Assembly (NCBI RefSeq): GCF_024172165.1
Contig: NZ_JAMZEB010000002.1
Span: 11,863,501-11,927,500, forward strand
Direction: 5' to 3'
DNA from: Nonomuraea thailandensis
GTDB lineage: Bacteria; Actinomycetota; Actinomycetes; Streptosporangiales; Streptosporangiaceae
DNA: 64,000 nucleotides
The notes below the pieces were generated by a model. That model did no database searches. It was given only the letters and a program-made list of their open reading frames with translations, and was not told where the DNA came from. Shown piece after piece: positions 25,356-34,691 of the stretch. The translations under genes and the position numbers were made by a program. The number at the start of each line of letters is the position of its first letter. Position 1 is the stretch's first letter.

Positions 25356-26933
25356 ATGGGCCGGGTGAGACGGGTTCGTGACGCCTCCCTGGGGACGCAG
25401 CTGTTCGTCCTCCAGATGGTGATCGTGCTGCTCGCCGTCGGTGGCACCGGAGGCGTGTGGGCCGAGCACACGCGTGACCAGCTCGACGAGCTGCACCAGC
25501 AGCGGGCGCTGGCCATCGCGCAGTCGGTCGCCGGCCTGCCCGAGGTCAGGCGCGCCTTCGGGCTGGCCCGGCCGGAGAGCGTGCTGCAGCCCCTGGCCAT
25601 GAGCGTGCAGCAGGAGACCGGCGCCGACTACGTGGTGATCGCCAACAACGAGCAGGAGCGCTACGCCCACCCCAACACCTCCCTGATCGGCAAGCGGCTG
25701 TCCACCGACGGCAGCACGGTCCTGCGTACGGGGCGGAGCTGGGTCGGCACCGAGACCGGCACCATCGGCACCACGGTCAGGGGCAAGGCCCCCATCCGCG
25801 ACGAGTACGGCACGGTCATCGGCCTCGTCTCGGTCGGCGTGCTGGAGACCACGGTCATCAGCCAGGTCTTCCAGGCGCTGCCGCCGCTCCTGTGGACGGC
25901 GCTGGCCGTGCTGCTGGCCGGGCTCGCCCTGGCCGCGCTGATCACCGCGCGGGTGCGCAGGCAGACGTTCGGGCTGGAGCCGCGCGAGATCGCCGCGCTG
26001 CTGGAGCAGCGCGAGGGCGTGCTGCACGGCGTCAAGGAGGGCGTGCTCGCGCTCGACCTGGCAGGCAGGGTGACCCTGGTCAACGACGCCGCCCGCGAGC
26101 TGCTCGGCGACGTCGGCGCGGACCTGACGCAGATGCCGGTCTCCGAGCGCATGCGCGACGTGCTCGGCGGCGCCGACCCCGGCGAGGACCGCATCGTGCT
26201 GCACGGGGACCGGGTGCTGGTGCTCAACCGCACCCCCGTCTGGGTGCGCGGGCGCCACCGCGGCTGGGTGGTCACCCTGCGCGACCGCACCGAGCTGATC
26301 CGGCTGGCCCGCGAGCTGGACGACGCCAGCAGCGCCACCGACGCGCTGCGGGCCCAGGCACACGAGTTCGCCAACCGCATGCACACCGTGGTCGGCCTGC
26401 TGGAGCTGGGCGAGCACGAGGCGGCCATCGGCTTCATCACCCGCACCACCCACGGCGCCTACGCCACCGGCCTGCGCGAGCGCATCCAGGACCCCACGCT
26501 CGCCGCCCTGCTGCTGGCCAAGTCCGCCGAGGCGGCCGAGCGCGGGGCCGAGCTCGTGCTCGCCGAGGACTCCTCGGTGCCCGAGGGCCTGCTCGGCGAT
26601 CCCCGCGACGCGGTCCTCGTGGTCGGCAACCTGGTGGCCAACGCGCTCGACGCGCTCGACGGCGCGCAGGGCACGATCGAGGTCTCGGTGCAGGCCGACG
26701 CGGGCGGGCTGCGCGTACGGGTCGGCGACTCGGGGCCCGGCATCGCGCCCGACCTGGTGGAGGAGGTCTTCAGGGAGGGGTTCACGACGAAGGCCGCCAA
26801 GGCGGGGCCGCGCGGGCTGGGGCTGGCGCTGACCCGGCAGGTGTGCCTGCGCAGGGGCGGATGGGTACGCGTGCGGAACGCGGGCGGAGCGGTCTTCACC
26901 GCGCTGCTCCCGGCGAAGGCGGGCTCCTCGTGA
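25356..26933 (+). CDS. CitA/DcuS-type sensor histidine kinase
   Basis: The 525-residue kinase has two transmembrane helices (about residues 15-35 and 178-200) flanking a periplasmic single-Cache domain (ADYVVIANNEQERYAHPN, KAPIRDEYGTVIGLVSVGV). A cytoplasmic PAS (GVLALDLAGRVTLVNDAARELLG) follows. The phosphorylation helix has AHEFANRMHTVVGLLELG (histidine near 336), and the ATPase domain has NLVANALDAL and DSGPGI. The family senses extracellular di- or tricarboxylates. Its position divergent from tctCBA and coupled to a CitB-type regulator predicts control of the TTT operon. It overlaps the regulator gene by 4 bases. Confidence 0.93.
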   Translation: MGRVRRVRDASLGTQLFVLQMVIVLLAVGGTGGVWAEHTRDQLDELHQQRALAIAQSVAGLPEVRRAFGLARPESVLQPLAMSVQQETGADYVVIANNEQERYAHPNTSLIGKRLSTDGSTVLRTGRSWVGTETGTIGTTVRGKAPIRDEYGTVIGLVSVGVLETTVISQVFQALPPLLWTALAVLLAGLALAALITARVRRQTFGLEPREIAALLEQREGVLHGVKEGVLALDLAGRVTLVNDAARELLGDVGADLTQMPVSERMRDVLGGADPGEDRIVLHGDRVLVLNRTPVWVRGRHRGWVVTLRDRTELIRLARELDDASSATDALRAQAHEFANRMHTVVGLLELGEHEAAIGFITRTTHGAYATGLRERIQDPTLAALLLAKSAEAAERGAELVLAEDSSVPEGLLGDPRDAVLVVGNLVANALDALDGAQGTIEVSVQADAGGLRVRVGDSGPGIAPDLVEEVFREGFTTKAAKAGPRGLGLALTRQVCLRRGGWVRVRNAGGAVFTALLPAKAGSS

Positions 26934-27586
26934 TCCGCGTGCTGGTCGTCGACGACGACTTCATGGTCGCCCGCATCCACAGCGGCTACGTGGGCCGGGT
27001 GCCGGGCTTCAGCGTGGTCTCCGTCGCGCACAGCGGCGCCGACGCGCTGGCGGCCGTCGCCGAGCTGCGGCCCGACCTCGTGCTGCTCGACATCTACCTG
27101 CCCGACATGTCGGGCCTGGACGTGCTCAAGTCGCTGCACGACGTGGACGTCCTCGTGGTGAGTGCCGCCCGCGACGTGCCCACCGTCAGGGAGGCCATGC
27201 GGGGCGGCGCGGTCAACTACCTCATCAAGCCGTTCACCGCCGCCGCCCTGGCCGAGCGCCTGCGGCAGTACGCCGACACCCGCAACCGCCTGACCGCCAT
27301 CGGCCCCGAGGCCCGCCAGGACGACGTGGACCGGCTCTTCGGCACGCCCAAGACCGCCGTCCCCATGCCGAAGGGGCTGTCGGCGGCCACCTGCGCGCTG
27401 GTCGCCGACACCCTCAGGGAGGCGGGCCGCGACCTGTCGGCGGCCGAGGCCGCCGAGCTCACGGGCCTGTCGCGGGTCAGCGCCCGCCGCTATCTGGAAC
27501 ACCTGTGCGCGGCGGGGCAGGCGGAGTTCCGGCCGCGGTACGGCACGGCCGGTCGGCCGGAACATCGCTACCGGTGGCTAGGTTGA
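26930..27586 (+). CDS. CitB/DpiA-type response regulator
   Basis: The 218-residue protein has an N-terminal receiver domain (VLVVDDDFMVARIH, phosphorylation site D54 in LVLLDIYLPDMSG, KPFTAAAL) and a C-terminal helix-turn-helix (about 150-215, DLSAAEAAELTGLSRVSARRYLEHL) of the CitB type. GTG start within the kinase stop (GTGA). The likely target is the promoter region at 25220-25355 shared by tctC and the kinase gene. Confidence 0.93.
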   Translation: MIRVLVVDDDFMVARIHSGYVGRVPGFSVVSVAHSGADALAAVAELRPDLVLLDIYLPDMSGLDVLKSLHDVDVLVVSAARDVPTVREAMRGGAVNYLIKPFTAAALAERLRQYADTRNRLTAIGPEARQDDVDRLFGTPKTAVPMPKGLSAATCALVADTLREAGRDLSAAEAAELTGLSRVSARRYLEHLCAAGQAEFRPRYGTAGRPEHRYRWLG

Positions 27587-27678
27587 CACATTTCCGTAGC
27601 CATTTCCCGTGACATATGCGGATCCGCGTGCCTTACTGTTGCCTGAGACTTGGCTGCGGACCGGGAGGAGATTGAGGC

Positions 27679-29676
27679 GTGCGAAACGCCGGACCGATCG
27701 AATCACCGACCGACCCGTTCGCCTCGGTGCCCTTACCGACGTCGGCCGTCACCCGGAGGCCGCGGATCGAAGGACTGCCCCCGGGCGTCTCCCGGGACAT
27801 CTTCGGCCCGCCGGAGAAGCAGGAGCAGAAGCCGGCCCAGGGCCCGGGCGCGCCGGGCGGTCCGTCGGGCAAGGGCACGCTGCCACCGGTGCCGCCCGCG
27901 CAGCCCTGGCCGATGGCCGCGGACAAGCAGCCGGCGAGCCGGCCCGCCACCGCGTTCGGCGCGCCGGAACGCCCCTCGCCGTTCGAGCCGGAGCCGCCCC
28001 GGCGCGGCCGGCTGCTGCCGAGCCTCATCGTGCTCGTGCTGGTGCTCGCGGCCCTGGCGTACGTGGTGCCGGCCGTGCTCATGTCCGGCTCGGTGCTGCG
28101 CGGCACGCGCGTGGCCGGGGTGGACATCGGCGGCCTGACCGTGACGCAGGCGGCCGACAAGCTGCGGTCCGAGCTCGGCGCCAAGCTCAGCAAGCCCGTC
28201 GTGGCCGACATCGGCGGCAAGAAGGACACCATCCAGCCCGACGAGGCCGGGCTCGAACTCGACGTGGTCGCCACCATCGGGCAGGCGCCCAGCGGGTTCC
28301 CCAGCCCGGTGGAGGTGTGGCGGGGGCTGGTCGGCACGACCGAGCTGCAGCCCCGGATCAGCGTCGACTCCTCCCAGCTCACCAGGACGGTCGAGGGGCT
28401 GGCGGAGAGCATCGACAAGCCCGCCGTCGAGGGCCGGGTGACCTACTCCGGGCTGCTGCCCAGGGCCCGCCGGCCCGAGGACGGGGTGCTGCTCGACCGC
28501 GACGACGCCGTACGCAGGATCAGCCAGGCCTTCCTGAGCGGCGGCGGCCCCGTCGCCCTCACGCTCAGGCCCGCCAAGCCCGCCACCACCCCCGAGGCCG
28601 TCACCGAGGCGATGGCCAAGGCCAGGGCCGCCGTGGCCGCCCCCGTGACGCTGACGCTCGACGGCAAGCAGGTGCAGATCCCGCCGGCCATGATCGCGGC
28701 GAACCTCACGTACAACGCCGACGGTGACGGCGCGCTCGTGCCGCAGTTCGACGCCGAGCGGGTGCTGGCCTCCGTCGAGGGCAGCCTGGTGGACGCGGCG
28801 CAGCAGCCGCGCGACGCCTCCTACCAGATCGTGAACGGCAAGCCCGTCCTGGTGCCCGCCCGTGCCGGCCGCGGGGTCAACGACAAGCTGCTGGCCAGGG
28901 ACGCGGAGAAGGTGTTCGCCGAGGGCGGGGAGCGCACGATCCCGGTCCGGCTCGGCACCGTCGCGCCGTCCGTCGACACCACGCAGGTCCAGGGGCTCGG
29001 GATCAAGGAGCTGGTGGGCGAGTTCAGCACGACGTTCGACTGCTGCCAGCCCCGGGTGAAGAACATCCAGCGGATGGCGCAGGAGATCGACGGGTACCTC
29101 GTCAGGCCGGGGCAGACGTTCTCCGTCAACGAGGTGCTGGGCGAGCGGACGGTCGAGGACGGGTACGTCGAGGCCGGGCAGATCGTCGGCGGCCGGATGG
29201 TGAACATCGTCGGCGGCGGGGGGTCGCAGTTCGCGACCACCCTGTACAACGCGGCGTTCTTCGGCGGGTTCGACGACGTGGAGCACCAGCCGATGGACTA
29301 CTACGCGCCGCGCTACCCGGCCGGGCGGGACGTCGCGCTGCTGTACCCGGATCTGGACCTGAAGTGGCGCAACGACTCCGAGTACGGGGTGCTGATCAAG
29401 GCCACGGCCACCGAGACGTCGGTGACGGTGGCGCTGTGGAGCACGAAGCGGTACGACCGCGTGGAGGCCGTGACCTCGGAGCGGCGCGACTTCACCCCGT
29501 TCCGGCGGGAGAGCAGCGCGGCGGCCGGTTGCCTGCCCACGGTGGGGGAGCAGGGGTTCACGATCGACGTGACCCGGGTGTTCCACCTGGACGGCAAGGT
29601 GGTCAAGAAGGACAAGAAGCTGACCACCAAGTACCGCCCGCAGACCCAGACGACGTGTACCGCCGTAACCCAGTAA
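27679..29676 (+). CDS. VanW-family membrane-anchored protein
   Basis: The 665-residue protein has a long Pro-rich cytoplasmic N-terminus (1-110), one transmembrane helix (about 112-134), two PG-binding-4-like domains (about 140-440, SVLRGTRVAGVDIGGLTVTQA and further), and a C-terminal VanW domain (about 447-600, FSVNEVLGERTVEDGYVEAG, GGGGSQFATTLYNAAFFGG). VanW is named from vancomycin resistance clusters, but its function is unknown; an extracytoplasmic cell-wall role is likely. The GTG start has GGGAGGAG 8 bases upstream. Vancomycin resistance partners (VanH/A/X) are absent. Confidence 0.9.
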   Translation: MRNAGPIESPTDPFASVPLPTSAVTRRPRIEGLPPGVSRDIFGPPEKQEQKPAQGPGAPGGPSGKGTLPPVPPAQPWPMAADKQPASRPATAFGAPERPSPFEPEPPRRGRLLPSLIVLVLVLAALAYVVPAVLMSGSVLRGTRVAGVDIGGLTVTQAADKLRSELGAKLSKPVVADIGGKKDTIQPDEAGLELDVVATIGQAPSGFPSPVEVWRGLVGTTELQPRISVDSSQLTRTVEGLAESIDKPAVEGRVTYSGLLPRARRPEDGVLLDRDDAVRRISQAFLSGGGPVALTLRPAKPATTPEAVTEAMAKARAAVAAPVTLTLDGKQVQIPPAMIAANLTYNADGDGALVPQFDAERVLASVEGSLVDAAQQPRDASYQIVNGKPVLVPARAGRGVNDKLLARDAEKVFAEGGERTIPVRLGTVAPSVDTTQVQGLGIKELVGEFSTTFDCCQPRVKNIQRMAQEIDGYLVRPGQTFSVNEVLGERTVEDGYVEAGQIVGGRMVNIVGGGGSQFATTLYNAAFFGGFDDVEHQPMDYYAPRYPAGRDVALLYPDLDLKWRNDSEYGVLIKATATETSVTVALWSTKRYDRVEAVTSERRDFTPFRRESSAAAGCLPTVGEQGFTIDVTRVFHLDGKVVKKDKKLTTKYRPQTQTTCTAVTQ

Positions 29677-29703
29677 GGCCCCGGGCCTGCGCGCCGGCGG
29701 AGG

Positions 29704-30780
29704 TCAGGACGGGGTGACGGACATGATGCGGTCGTCGCCCTCCCTGGGGGAGCCGCGGCCGTCCTTGTTGCTGGTGCCGACCCACAGCTTGCCGTCCGGG
29801 GTGGCGGCGACCGCGCGGAGCCGGCCGTAGCGGTCGGTGAAGTGGGCCACCGGGGCGCCGGCGGAGCCGTCCTCGCCGAGCGGGATCTGCCACAGGCGCG
29901 CCCCCCGCAGGGCGCCCATCCACAGTGACCCGTTGGCGTACGCCAGGCCCGACGGCGACGCCTCCGCCGTGGACCAGGTGAGGATCGGGTTGACGTAGCG
30001 CTGGTCGTCGCCGCGGCCCTCGACCTCCGGCCAGCCGTAGTTGCCGCCCGGCTCGATCCGGTTGACCTCGTCGTAGGTGTTCGCGCCGAACTCCGAGGCG
30101 TACAGGCGGCCGGAGCCGTCCCAGGCCAGGCCCTGGACGTTGCGGTGGCCGTAGCTGTAGACCAGCGTGCCGAACGGGTTGCCGGGCGCGGGCACGCCGT
30201 CCACGGTCATGCGCAGGATCTTGCCGCCGAGCGAGTCGCGCTGCTGGGCCAGGTCGCGGTCGCCGATCTCGCCGGTGGTGGCGTACAGGAAGCCGTCGGG
30301 GCCGAACGCGAGGCGGCCGCCGTTGTGGATGCCGCCCTTGGGGATGCCCTGCACCAGGAGCTGCTGGTCGGTGAGGCCGCCGCCGGTGAGGCGGTAGCGG
30401 ACGATCCGGTTGTCCGCCTCGGCGGTGTAGTAGAGGAAGAGCTGGTCGTCCTTGGCGGCCACGCCCATGAGGCCGCCCTCGCCGTCGGGCCTGGCGTCCT
30501 CGATCCTGGCCAGCTCGGTCACCTGGCCGGCTCGGGTGACCCGCAGCACGCGGGCGGTGTCGCGTTCGGTGACCACGGCGTCCCCGCCGGGCAGGAACGC
30601 GATCCCCCACGGCACGGCCAGCCCGGTCACCACGTCCTGGGGTGCACCCGGGGCGGCGCCCGCCGACACGGCCGAGGTGGGGAGCACCTCTCCACTGCGG
30701 CCGGCGCAGGCCGTGAGCCCGGAGCATGCCGTGAGCGCGGTCAGTAGCATGATCGTCCGAAGCTTCCTCATGTGTTCCAT
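29704..30780 (-). CDS. PQQ-type glucose/sorbosone dehydrogenase-like lipoprotein
   Basis: The 358-residue protein has a lipoprotein signal peptide (LLTALTACSGLTACAG, with two possible LTAC lipoboxes) and a six-bladed propeller of the soluble glucose dehydrogenase/sorbosone dehydrogenase family (GLAVPWGIAFLPGG, EGGLMGVA, IHNGGRLAFGPDGFLYATTGE, GHRNVQGLAWD, EFGANTYDEVNRIEPGGNYGWP). It probably oxidises sugars at the cell surface using PQQ or a similar cofactor, but many actinobacterial members are uncharacterised. Starts at 30780 or 30771 (MRKLRT) are both possible. It is convergent with the VanW gene. Confidence 0.88.
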   Translation of the reverse strand: MEHMRKLRTIMLLTALTACSGLTACAGRSGEVLPTSAVSAGAAPGAPQDVVTGLAVPWGIAFLPGGDAVVTERDTARVLRVTRAGQVTELARIEDARPDGEGGLMGVAAKDDQLFLYYTAEADNRIVRYRLTGGGLTDQQLLVQGIPKGGIHNGGRLAFGPDGFLYATTGEIGDRDLAQQRDSLGGKILRMTVDGVPAPGNPFGTLVYSYGHRNVQGLAWDGSGRLYASEFGANTYDEVNRIEPGGNYGWPEVEGRGDDQRYVNPILTWSTAEASPSGLAYANGSLWMGALRGARLWQIPLGEDGSAGAPVAHFTDRYGRLRAVAATPDGKLWVGTSNKDGRGSPREGDDRIMSVTPS

Positions 30781-30809
30781 ACTTACCCCGTAGTCGTAAG
30801 GTTCTCGGC

Positions 30810-31718
30810 ATGAAGACCTGGGTTCCGTCCGATTCGGTGGCTGATGTACTGTCCGAGCTTCCCGGCGTCGAATGTGCTGTCTATGACGGCACGTCCGCGA
30901 TGCCGGACGGGGTGGAGGAAGTGGAGGTGTGGATCCCCCCGTTGGTCACCGTGCCCGACGTGCCGGGGACCCTGGCCAGGATGAGCTCGCTGCGGCTGCT
31001 GCAGACCGTGACCGCGGGCGTTGAGCCGTACCGGCCGCACGTGCCCGAGGGCGCGGTGCTGTGCAACGCGCGCGGCGTGCACGAGGCGGGCACCGCCGAG
31101 TGGGCGGTGGGGGCCATGGTCGCGGTGCTCAGGGAGTTCCCCGGGTTCGTGGACGCCCAGCGCAGGGGCGAGTGGACCTACCACCACACCGGCGTGCTGG
31201 CCGACTCCACCGTGCTGATCGTCGGGCACGGCTCCATCGGGGCCGCGCTGGAGCGGCGCCTCGACGGGTTCGAGGTGGAGATCGTCCGCGTGGCCAGGAC
31301 CGCCCGCGACGGCGTGCACGCCATGGACGAGCTGCCCGCGCTGCTGCCGGAGGCGGACGTGGTCGTGCTGCTCGTGCCCGCCACCGCCGCGACGGCCGGG
31401 ATGGTGGACGCCGCGTTCCTGGCCCGGATGAAGGACGGCGCCGTGCTGGTGAACGCCGCCAGGGGCGGGGTCGTCGACACCGACGCACTGGTCGCCGAGC
31501 TCAAGACCGGCCGGTTGCGCGCCGCGCTGGACGTGACCGCCCCCGAGCCGCTGCCCGAGGGTCACCCTCTGTGGAGCGCGCCGGGCGTGCTGATCACCCC
31601 GCACGTGGCCGGCAGCACCCCCGCCTCCGTACGGCGCACGCTGCGGCTCGTACGCGCTCAAGTGGAGAGATACCTGGCAGGGGAGCCGTTGGTGAATGTC
31701 ATCACCGACTCGTACTGA
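30810..31718 (+). CDS. D-isomer-specific 2-hydroxyacid dehydrogenase
   Basis: The 302-residue enzyme has the Rossmann motif GHGSIG near residue 140, the substrate arginine in NAARGGVVDTDAL, the glutamate in the DVTAPEPLPEGHPLW block, and a catalytic histidine in LITPHVAG. It reduces 2-oxoacids or oxidises D-2-hydroxyacids with NAD(P)H. The substrate is unknown, and it is distinct from SerA, found at the window end. It is divergent from the sugar dehydrogenase-like gene with only 29 bases between starts, so the transcripts must be leaderless or overlap. Confidence 0.88.
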   Translation: MKTWVPSDSVADVLSELPGVECAVYDGTSAMPDGVEEVEVWIPPLVTVPDVPGTLARMSSLRLLQTVTAGVEPYRPHVPEGAVLCNARGVHEAGTAEWAVGAMVAVLREFPGFVDAQRRGEWTYHHTGVLADSTVLIVGHGSIGAALERRLDGFEVEIVRVARTARDGVHAMDELPALLPEADVVVLLVPATAATAGMVDAAFLARMKDGAVLVNAARGGVVDTDALVAELKTGRLRAALDVTAPEPLPEGHPLWSAPGVLITPHVAGSTPASVRRTLRLVRAQVERYLAGEPLVNVITDSY

Positions 31719-31804
31719 GAGGATCCCGGAACGTGGCTGGTCCGTGACCTTCGGTGCGTACGGTTACGTTTGCAGGGAGTTCCTGACTCACTGTCAAGGA
31801 GCTC

Positions 31805-34585
31805 TTGGCGGCAATTGGTCTGTCTGGTTATCAGATCGGTGACGACATCGGCGTTGTCACCACCCGCGCACCCACGACAGCACACACTGGCGAAGTGATC
31901 GACCGGGCTTCGGCGGTCACTGGTGCAGAGTTCGAGACGGGATGGGCAACGACTGTGATCCGCTGGCGTGATCCCCGGGTGCCGCCGGCCGCCGCTGCGG
32001 CGGCCGGCGCGGTGGCGTTCGCCGCCGCCCTCCTGACGGAGAGCCCGGCCTTGGTCACCGGAGCGGTCGCCGGAGGGATCGCGGCGCTGGTCGCCGCCGC
32101 CTCCCTGCTGATCGCCTCGGTGAAGCAGGCGGCCACGCACCGCCCGACGGCCCTGGGCGCGCGCTGGATGGGCGGCGGCGCCGTCATCTGGACCGCCGGG
32201 GTGGCGCTGCGGCCGTTCACCGAGAGCTTCGTCGACAGCTTCGCGGACATGTTCATGCTGCTCGGCACGGTCATCACGGCGAGCGGCGCGCTGGTGGCCG
32301 CCGACCGCAGGTTCCCGGCCAGGGCCGCTTTACGGCAGCTCACCGACGCCTACCTGTGCACGGCCTCGCTCTTCCTGATCGGCTGGATGGTGGCGTTGCG
32401 TCACGTCTACGCCGAGACGGCCGACGCGGCGGTGTTCACGCTGGTCATGCTGCCGCCGCTGGTGGGGCTGCTGGTGACCTTCGCCGTGATCCCGTCGGTG
32501 CTGACCAGCAGGTCGTCGTCCTGGCTGCTCGCCCTGGCGGGCGTGGGCGCGCTGGCCACGATGACCGTGGCCGGGATGTCGGCGGCGGTGGCCCGGCTCA
32601 TGGACGCCGAGCCGCAGCTCTGGGGCGTGATGCTCGCCCCCGTCGCCTTCCTGCTGCTGGCCGCCGTCCCCTGGGGGCCGCGGATCAGGCAGGCGAGCCG
32701 GCCGGCGGTCGGCCACGTGGTCGCGCTCGTGCCCCTGGCGCTGGTGGCCGTGGCCGCCGGCACGCTGCTCGTGCACCAGGCCGGCGGGCGCACCGGGGCG
32801 CCCGTGACCGGCGTCGTGGTGGTCGCGGTCTCCGTGGTGCTGCTCCTGCTGGTGCGGTTGTTCGTGGTCTCGGCGGCCAACGTGCGCCTGCGCAGCCTGG
32901 TCAAGCTGAGCGAGCGCCAGCTCAAGGAGCTGGCGGAGAGCACCGGCGACGTGGTGTTCACCTGCGACTACGAGGGCGTCGTACGCGAGATCGGCGCGGG
33001 CGTCGAGGTCACCTACGGCTACAGCCCGAAGGAGCTGGTCGGCGGGTCGATCTTCGACTACATCCACCCGGAGGACGTGCCGGGCATCCAGGTCGCCATG
33101 CGCGCGATGAACCTGGAGGAGGACAACGCAGCCCCCGGCGCCTGCCTGATCGCCTGCCGCGTCCGCGCGGCCGACGGCACCTGGCGCCCCACCGAGTCCG
33201 TGGCCACCCGCCACGCCGGCGGCGAGGACCTCATGCTCGTCACGACGAGGGACGTCAGCGACGAGGAGGCGCTGCGCAACCAGGTCGCCCACCTGACCTT
33301 CCACGACGGCGTCACCGGGCTGCCCAACCGCGCCTACTTCGAGGAGCGCACCCGCGAGGTGCTGTCGGGCCGCACGGCGGGCCCCGGCACGGCGAACGTC
33401 GCGGTGATCTTCCTCGATCTCGACGGGTTCACCTCGGTCAACGACTCGGTCGGGCACGCCAGCGGCGACTACCTGCTCGGGCAGGCGGCCCGCAGGCTGC
33501 GCGGCGCCGTGCGCGCCGACGACACGCTGGCCCGGTGGGGCGGCGACGAGTTCGCGGTGCTCGTGGAGACCGGCGGCGACGCGCAGATCGCGGTGGACCT
33601 GGCCGAGCGGCTGGTGCGCGCGGTCTCGCAGGAGCCGTTCCGCGTGGCCGACCGCGACGTGGCGCTGACCGCGAGCGTGGGCGTCGCCTTCACCGAGGAC
33701 GACGTGCCGGCGGGCGACCTCATGCGCAACGCCGACGTGGCCATGGCGCGCTCGAAGGAGCTGGGCGGGCGGCGCGTGGAGGTGTTCGCCGCGCAGATGC
33801 ACGCCGACGTGATGCGCCGCCTGGAGCTGGCGGCCGACCTGCAGCGGGCGCTGATCGAGCAGCAGTTCGCGATCGAGTACCAGCCGGTGGTGGACCTGGC
33901 GACCTCGCGGGTGACCGCGGTGGAGGCGCTGGTGCGATGGTGGCGCGGGTCGGTCTTCGTGCCGCCGGAGCAGTTCCTCGGCGCGGCCGAGGACACCGGG
34001 CTGATCGTGCCGCTGAGCGAGTGGATCCTGCGCGAGGCGTGCCGCGAGGTGGCCGCCTGGCGGGCCTCCTCCTGGGACATCGGGCTGTCGCTGAACCTGT
34101 CGGCGCGCCAGATCATGGCCCCCAGGTTCGTCGAGACGGTCGAGGAGGCGCTGACCGAGAGCGGGCTGCCGGCCTCCGTGCTCACCCTTGAGGTCATCGA
34201 GGAGATGCTGGTCGAGGACGCCGAGGAGACGATCAAGCGGCTGTCGGAGCTGCGGGCGCTCGGCGTGCGGCTGGCGATCGACGACTTCGGCACCGGTTAC
34301 GCCTCGCTGGCCTTCCTCAGGCAGCTGCCCGTCGACATGATCAAGATCGATCCGTCGTTCGTGTCGGGGCTCGGCAGGGACGACACGCTGACCCTGCTCA
34401 CGCGCACGATCGTGCGGCTCGGGCACGACCTCGGGCTTATCGTGGTGGCCGAGGGGATCGAGCGTCCCGAGCAGCTCGAGCTGCTCAAGCAGATGGGCTG
34501 CACGAGGGGGCAGGGTTTCCTGGTGGCGCGGCCGATGGCGGCGCGCGGGGTCGACTCGCTGATGCGGACGAGTCTCACTGTTTGA
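31805..34585 (+). CDS. Membrane PAS-GGDEF-EAL protein (c-di-GMP turnover)
   Basis: The protein of up to 926 residues has about ten hydrophobic helices (roughly 55-365), a PAS domain (about 374-490, TGDVVFTCDYEGVVREIGAG, in part VVFTCDYEGVV, and YSPKELVGGSIFDYIHPED), GGDEF with intact RWGGDEFAVL near 579, and EAL with VEALVRW near 706, AIDDFGTGYAS and VAEGIER. It has the layout of streptomycete RmdB/CdgA-like hybrids. The given start is TTG behind AAGGAG with only 3 bases of spacing. GTG codons further in, such as the one before IRWRDPRV near 31956, are alternatives. Confidence 0.88.
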   Translation: MAAIGLSGYQIGDDIGVVTTRAPTTAHTGEVIDRASAVTGAEFETGWATTVIRWRDPRVPPAAAAAAGAVAFAAALLTESPALVTGAVAGGIAALVAAASLLIASVKQAATHRPTALGARWMGGGAVIWTAGVALRPFTESFVDSFADMFMLLGTVITASGALVAADRRFPARAALRQLTDAYLCTASLFLIGWMVALRHVYAETADAAVFTLVMLPPLVGLLVTFAVIPSVLTSRSSSWLLALAGVGALATMTVAGMSAAVARLMDAEPQLWGVMLAPVAFLLLAAVPWGPRIRQASRPAVGHVVALVPLALVAVAAGTLLVHQAGGRTGAPVTGVVVVAVSVVLLLLVRLFVVSAANVRLRSLVKLSERQLKELAESTGDVVFTCDYEGVVREIGAGVEVTYGYSPKELVGGSIFDYIHPEDVPGIQVAMRAMNLEEDNAAPGACLIACRVRAADGTWRPTESVATRHAGGEDLMLVTTRDVSDEEALRNQVAHLTFHDGVTGLPNRAYFEERTREVLSGRTAGPGTANVAVIFLDLDGFTSVNDSVGHASGDYLLGQAARRLRGAVRADDTLARWGGDEFAVLVETGGDAQIAVDLAERLVRAVSQEPFRVADRDVALTASVGVAFTEDDVPAGDLMRNADVAMARSKELGGRRVEVFAAQMHADVMRRLELAADLQRALIEQQFAIEYQPVVDLATSRVTAVEALVRWWRGSVFVPPEQFLGAAEDTGLIVPLSEWILREACREVAAWRASSWDIGLSLNLSARQIMAPRFVETVEEALTESGLPASVLTLEVIEEMLVEDAEETIKRLSELRALGVRLAIDDFGTGYASLAFLRQLPVDMIKIDPSFVSGLGRDDTLTLLTRTIVRLGHDLGLIVVAEGIERPEQLELLKQMGCTRGQGFLVARPMAARGVDSLMRTSLTV

Positions 34586-34589
34586 GACT
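34571..34589 (+). terminator. Hairpin over the stop codon of the PAS-GGDEF-EAL gene
   Basis: AGTCTCA / TGAGACT, a perfect 7-bp stem with a 5-base loop, contains the TGA stop itself. It has no T-run; a weak terminator or chance dyad. Confidence 0.35.
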
Positions 34590-34602
34590 TGTGTCCACGA
34601 AG

Positions 34603-34633
34603 TTGGCGCGATGGCGTTCGGAGCGGCTATGGT
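34603..34633 (+). promoter_or_regulatory. Putative promoter of the ilv leader
   Basis: A -35-like TTGGCG (34603-34608) and a -10-like TATGGT (34628-34633) are separated by 19 bases, slightly longer than ideal. The predicted start point, about 34640, would make the leader peptide message leaderless, beginning at the ATG 34641. Confidence 0.4.
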
Positions 34634-34640
34634 GTAGGCC

Positions 34641-34691
34641 ATGCTTCGCAGTGAGATTCTCGTAGTACTTCGCCGGCGCGCAGGCCGATAG
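34641..34691 (+). CDS. ilvB leader peptide
   Basis: A 16-codon frame, ATG to TAG, encodes MLRSEILVVLRRRAGR. Residues 6-10 are Ile-Leu-Val-Val-Leu, the three branched-chain amino acids. Several of their codons (ATT, GTA, GTA, CTT) are unusual in this GC-rich genome, which would sharpen ribosome stalling. It lies directly before a pause hairpin and a terminator, and 99 bases before ilvB. This is the arrangement of a transcription-attenuation leader peptide, which has been described for actinobacterial ilvB operons. Confidence 0.85.
   Translation: MLRSEILVVLRRRAGR

Noticed and set aside
27583..27588. Perfect TTGACA -35 box overlapping the response regulator stop
   Set aside because: No -10-like sequence lies at 16-19 bases downstream, so a promoter is not supported.
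27679..29676. Vancomycin-resistance cluster suggested by VanW
   Set aside because: No VanH, VanA/B-type ligase, VanX or VanRS genes nearby; VanW proteins occur widely outside resistance clusters.
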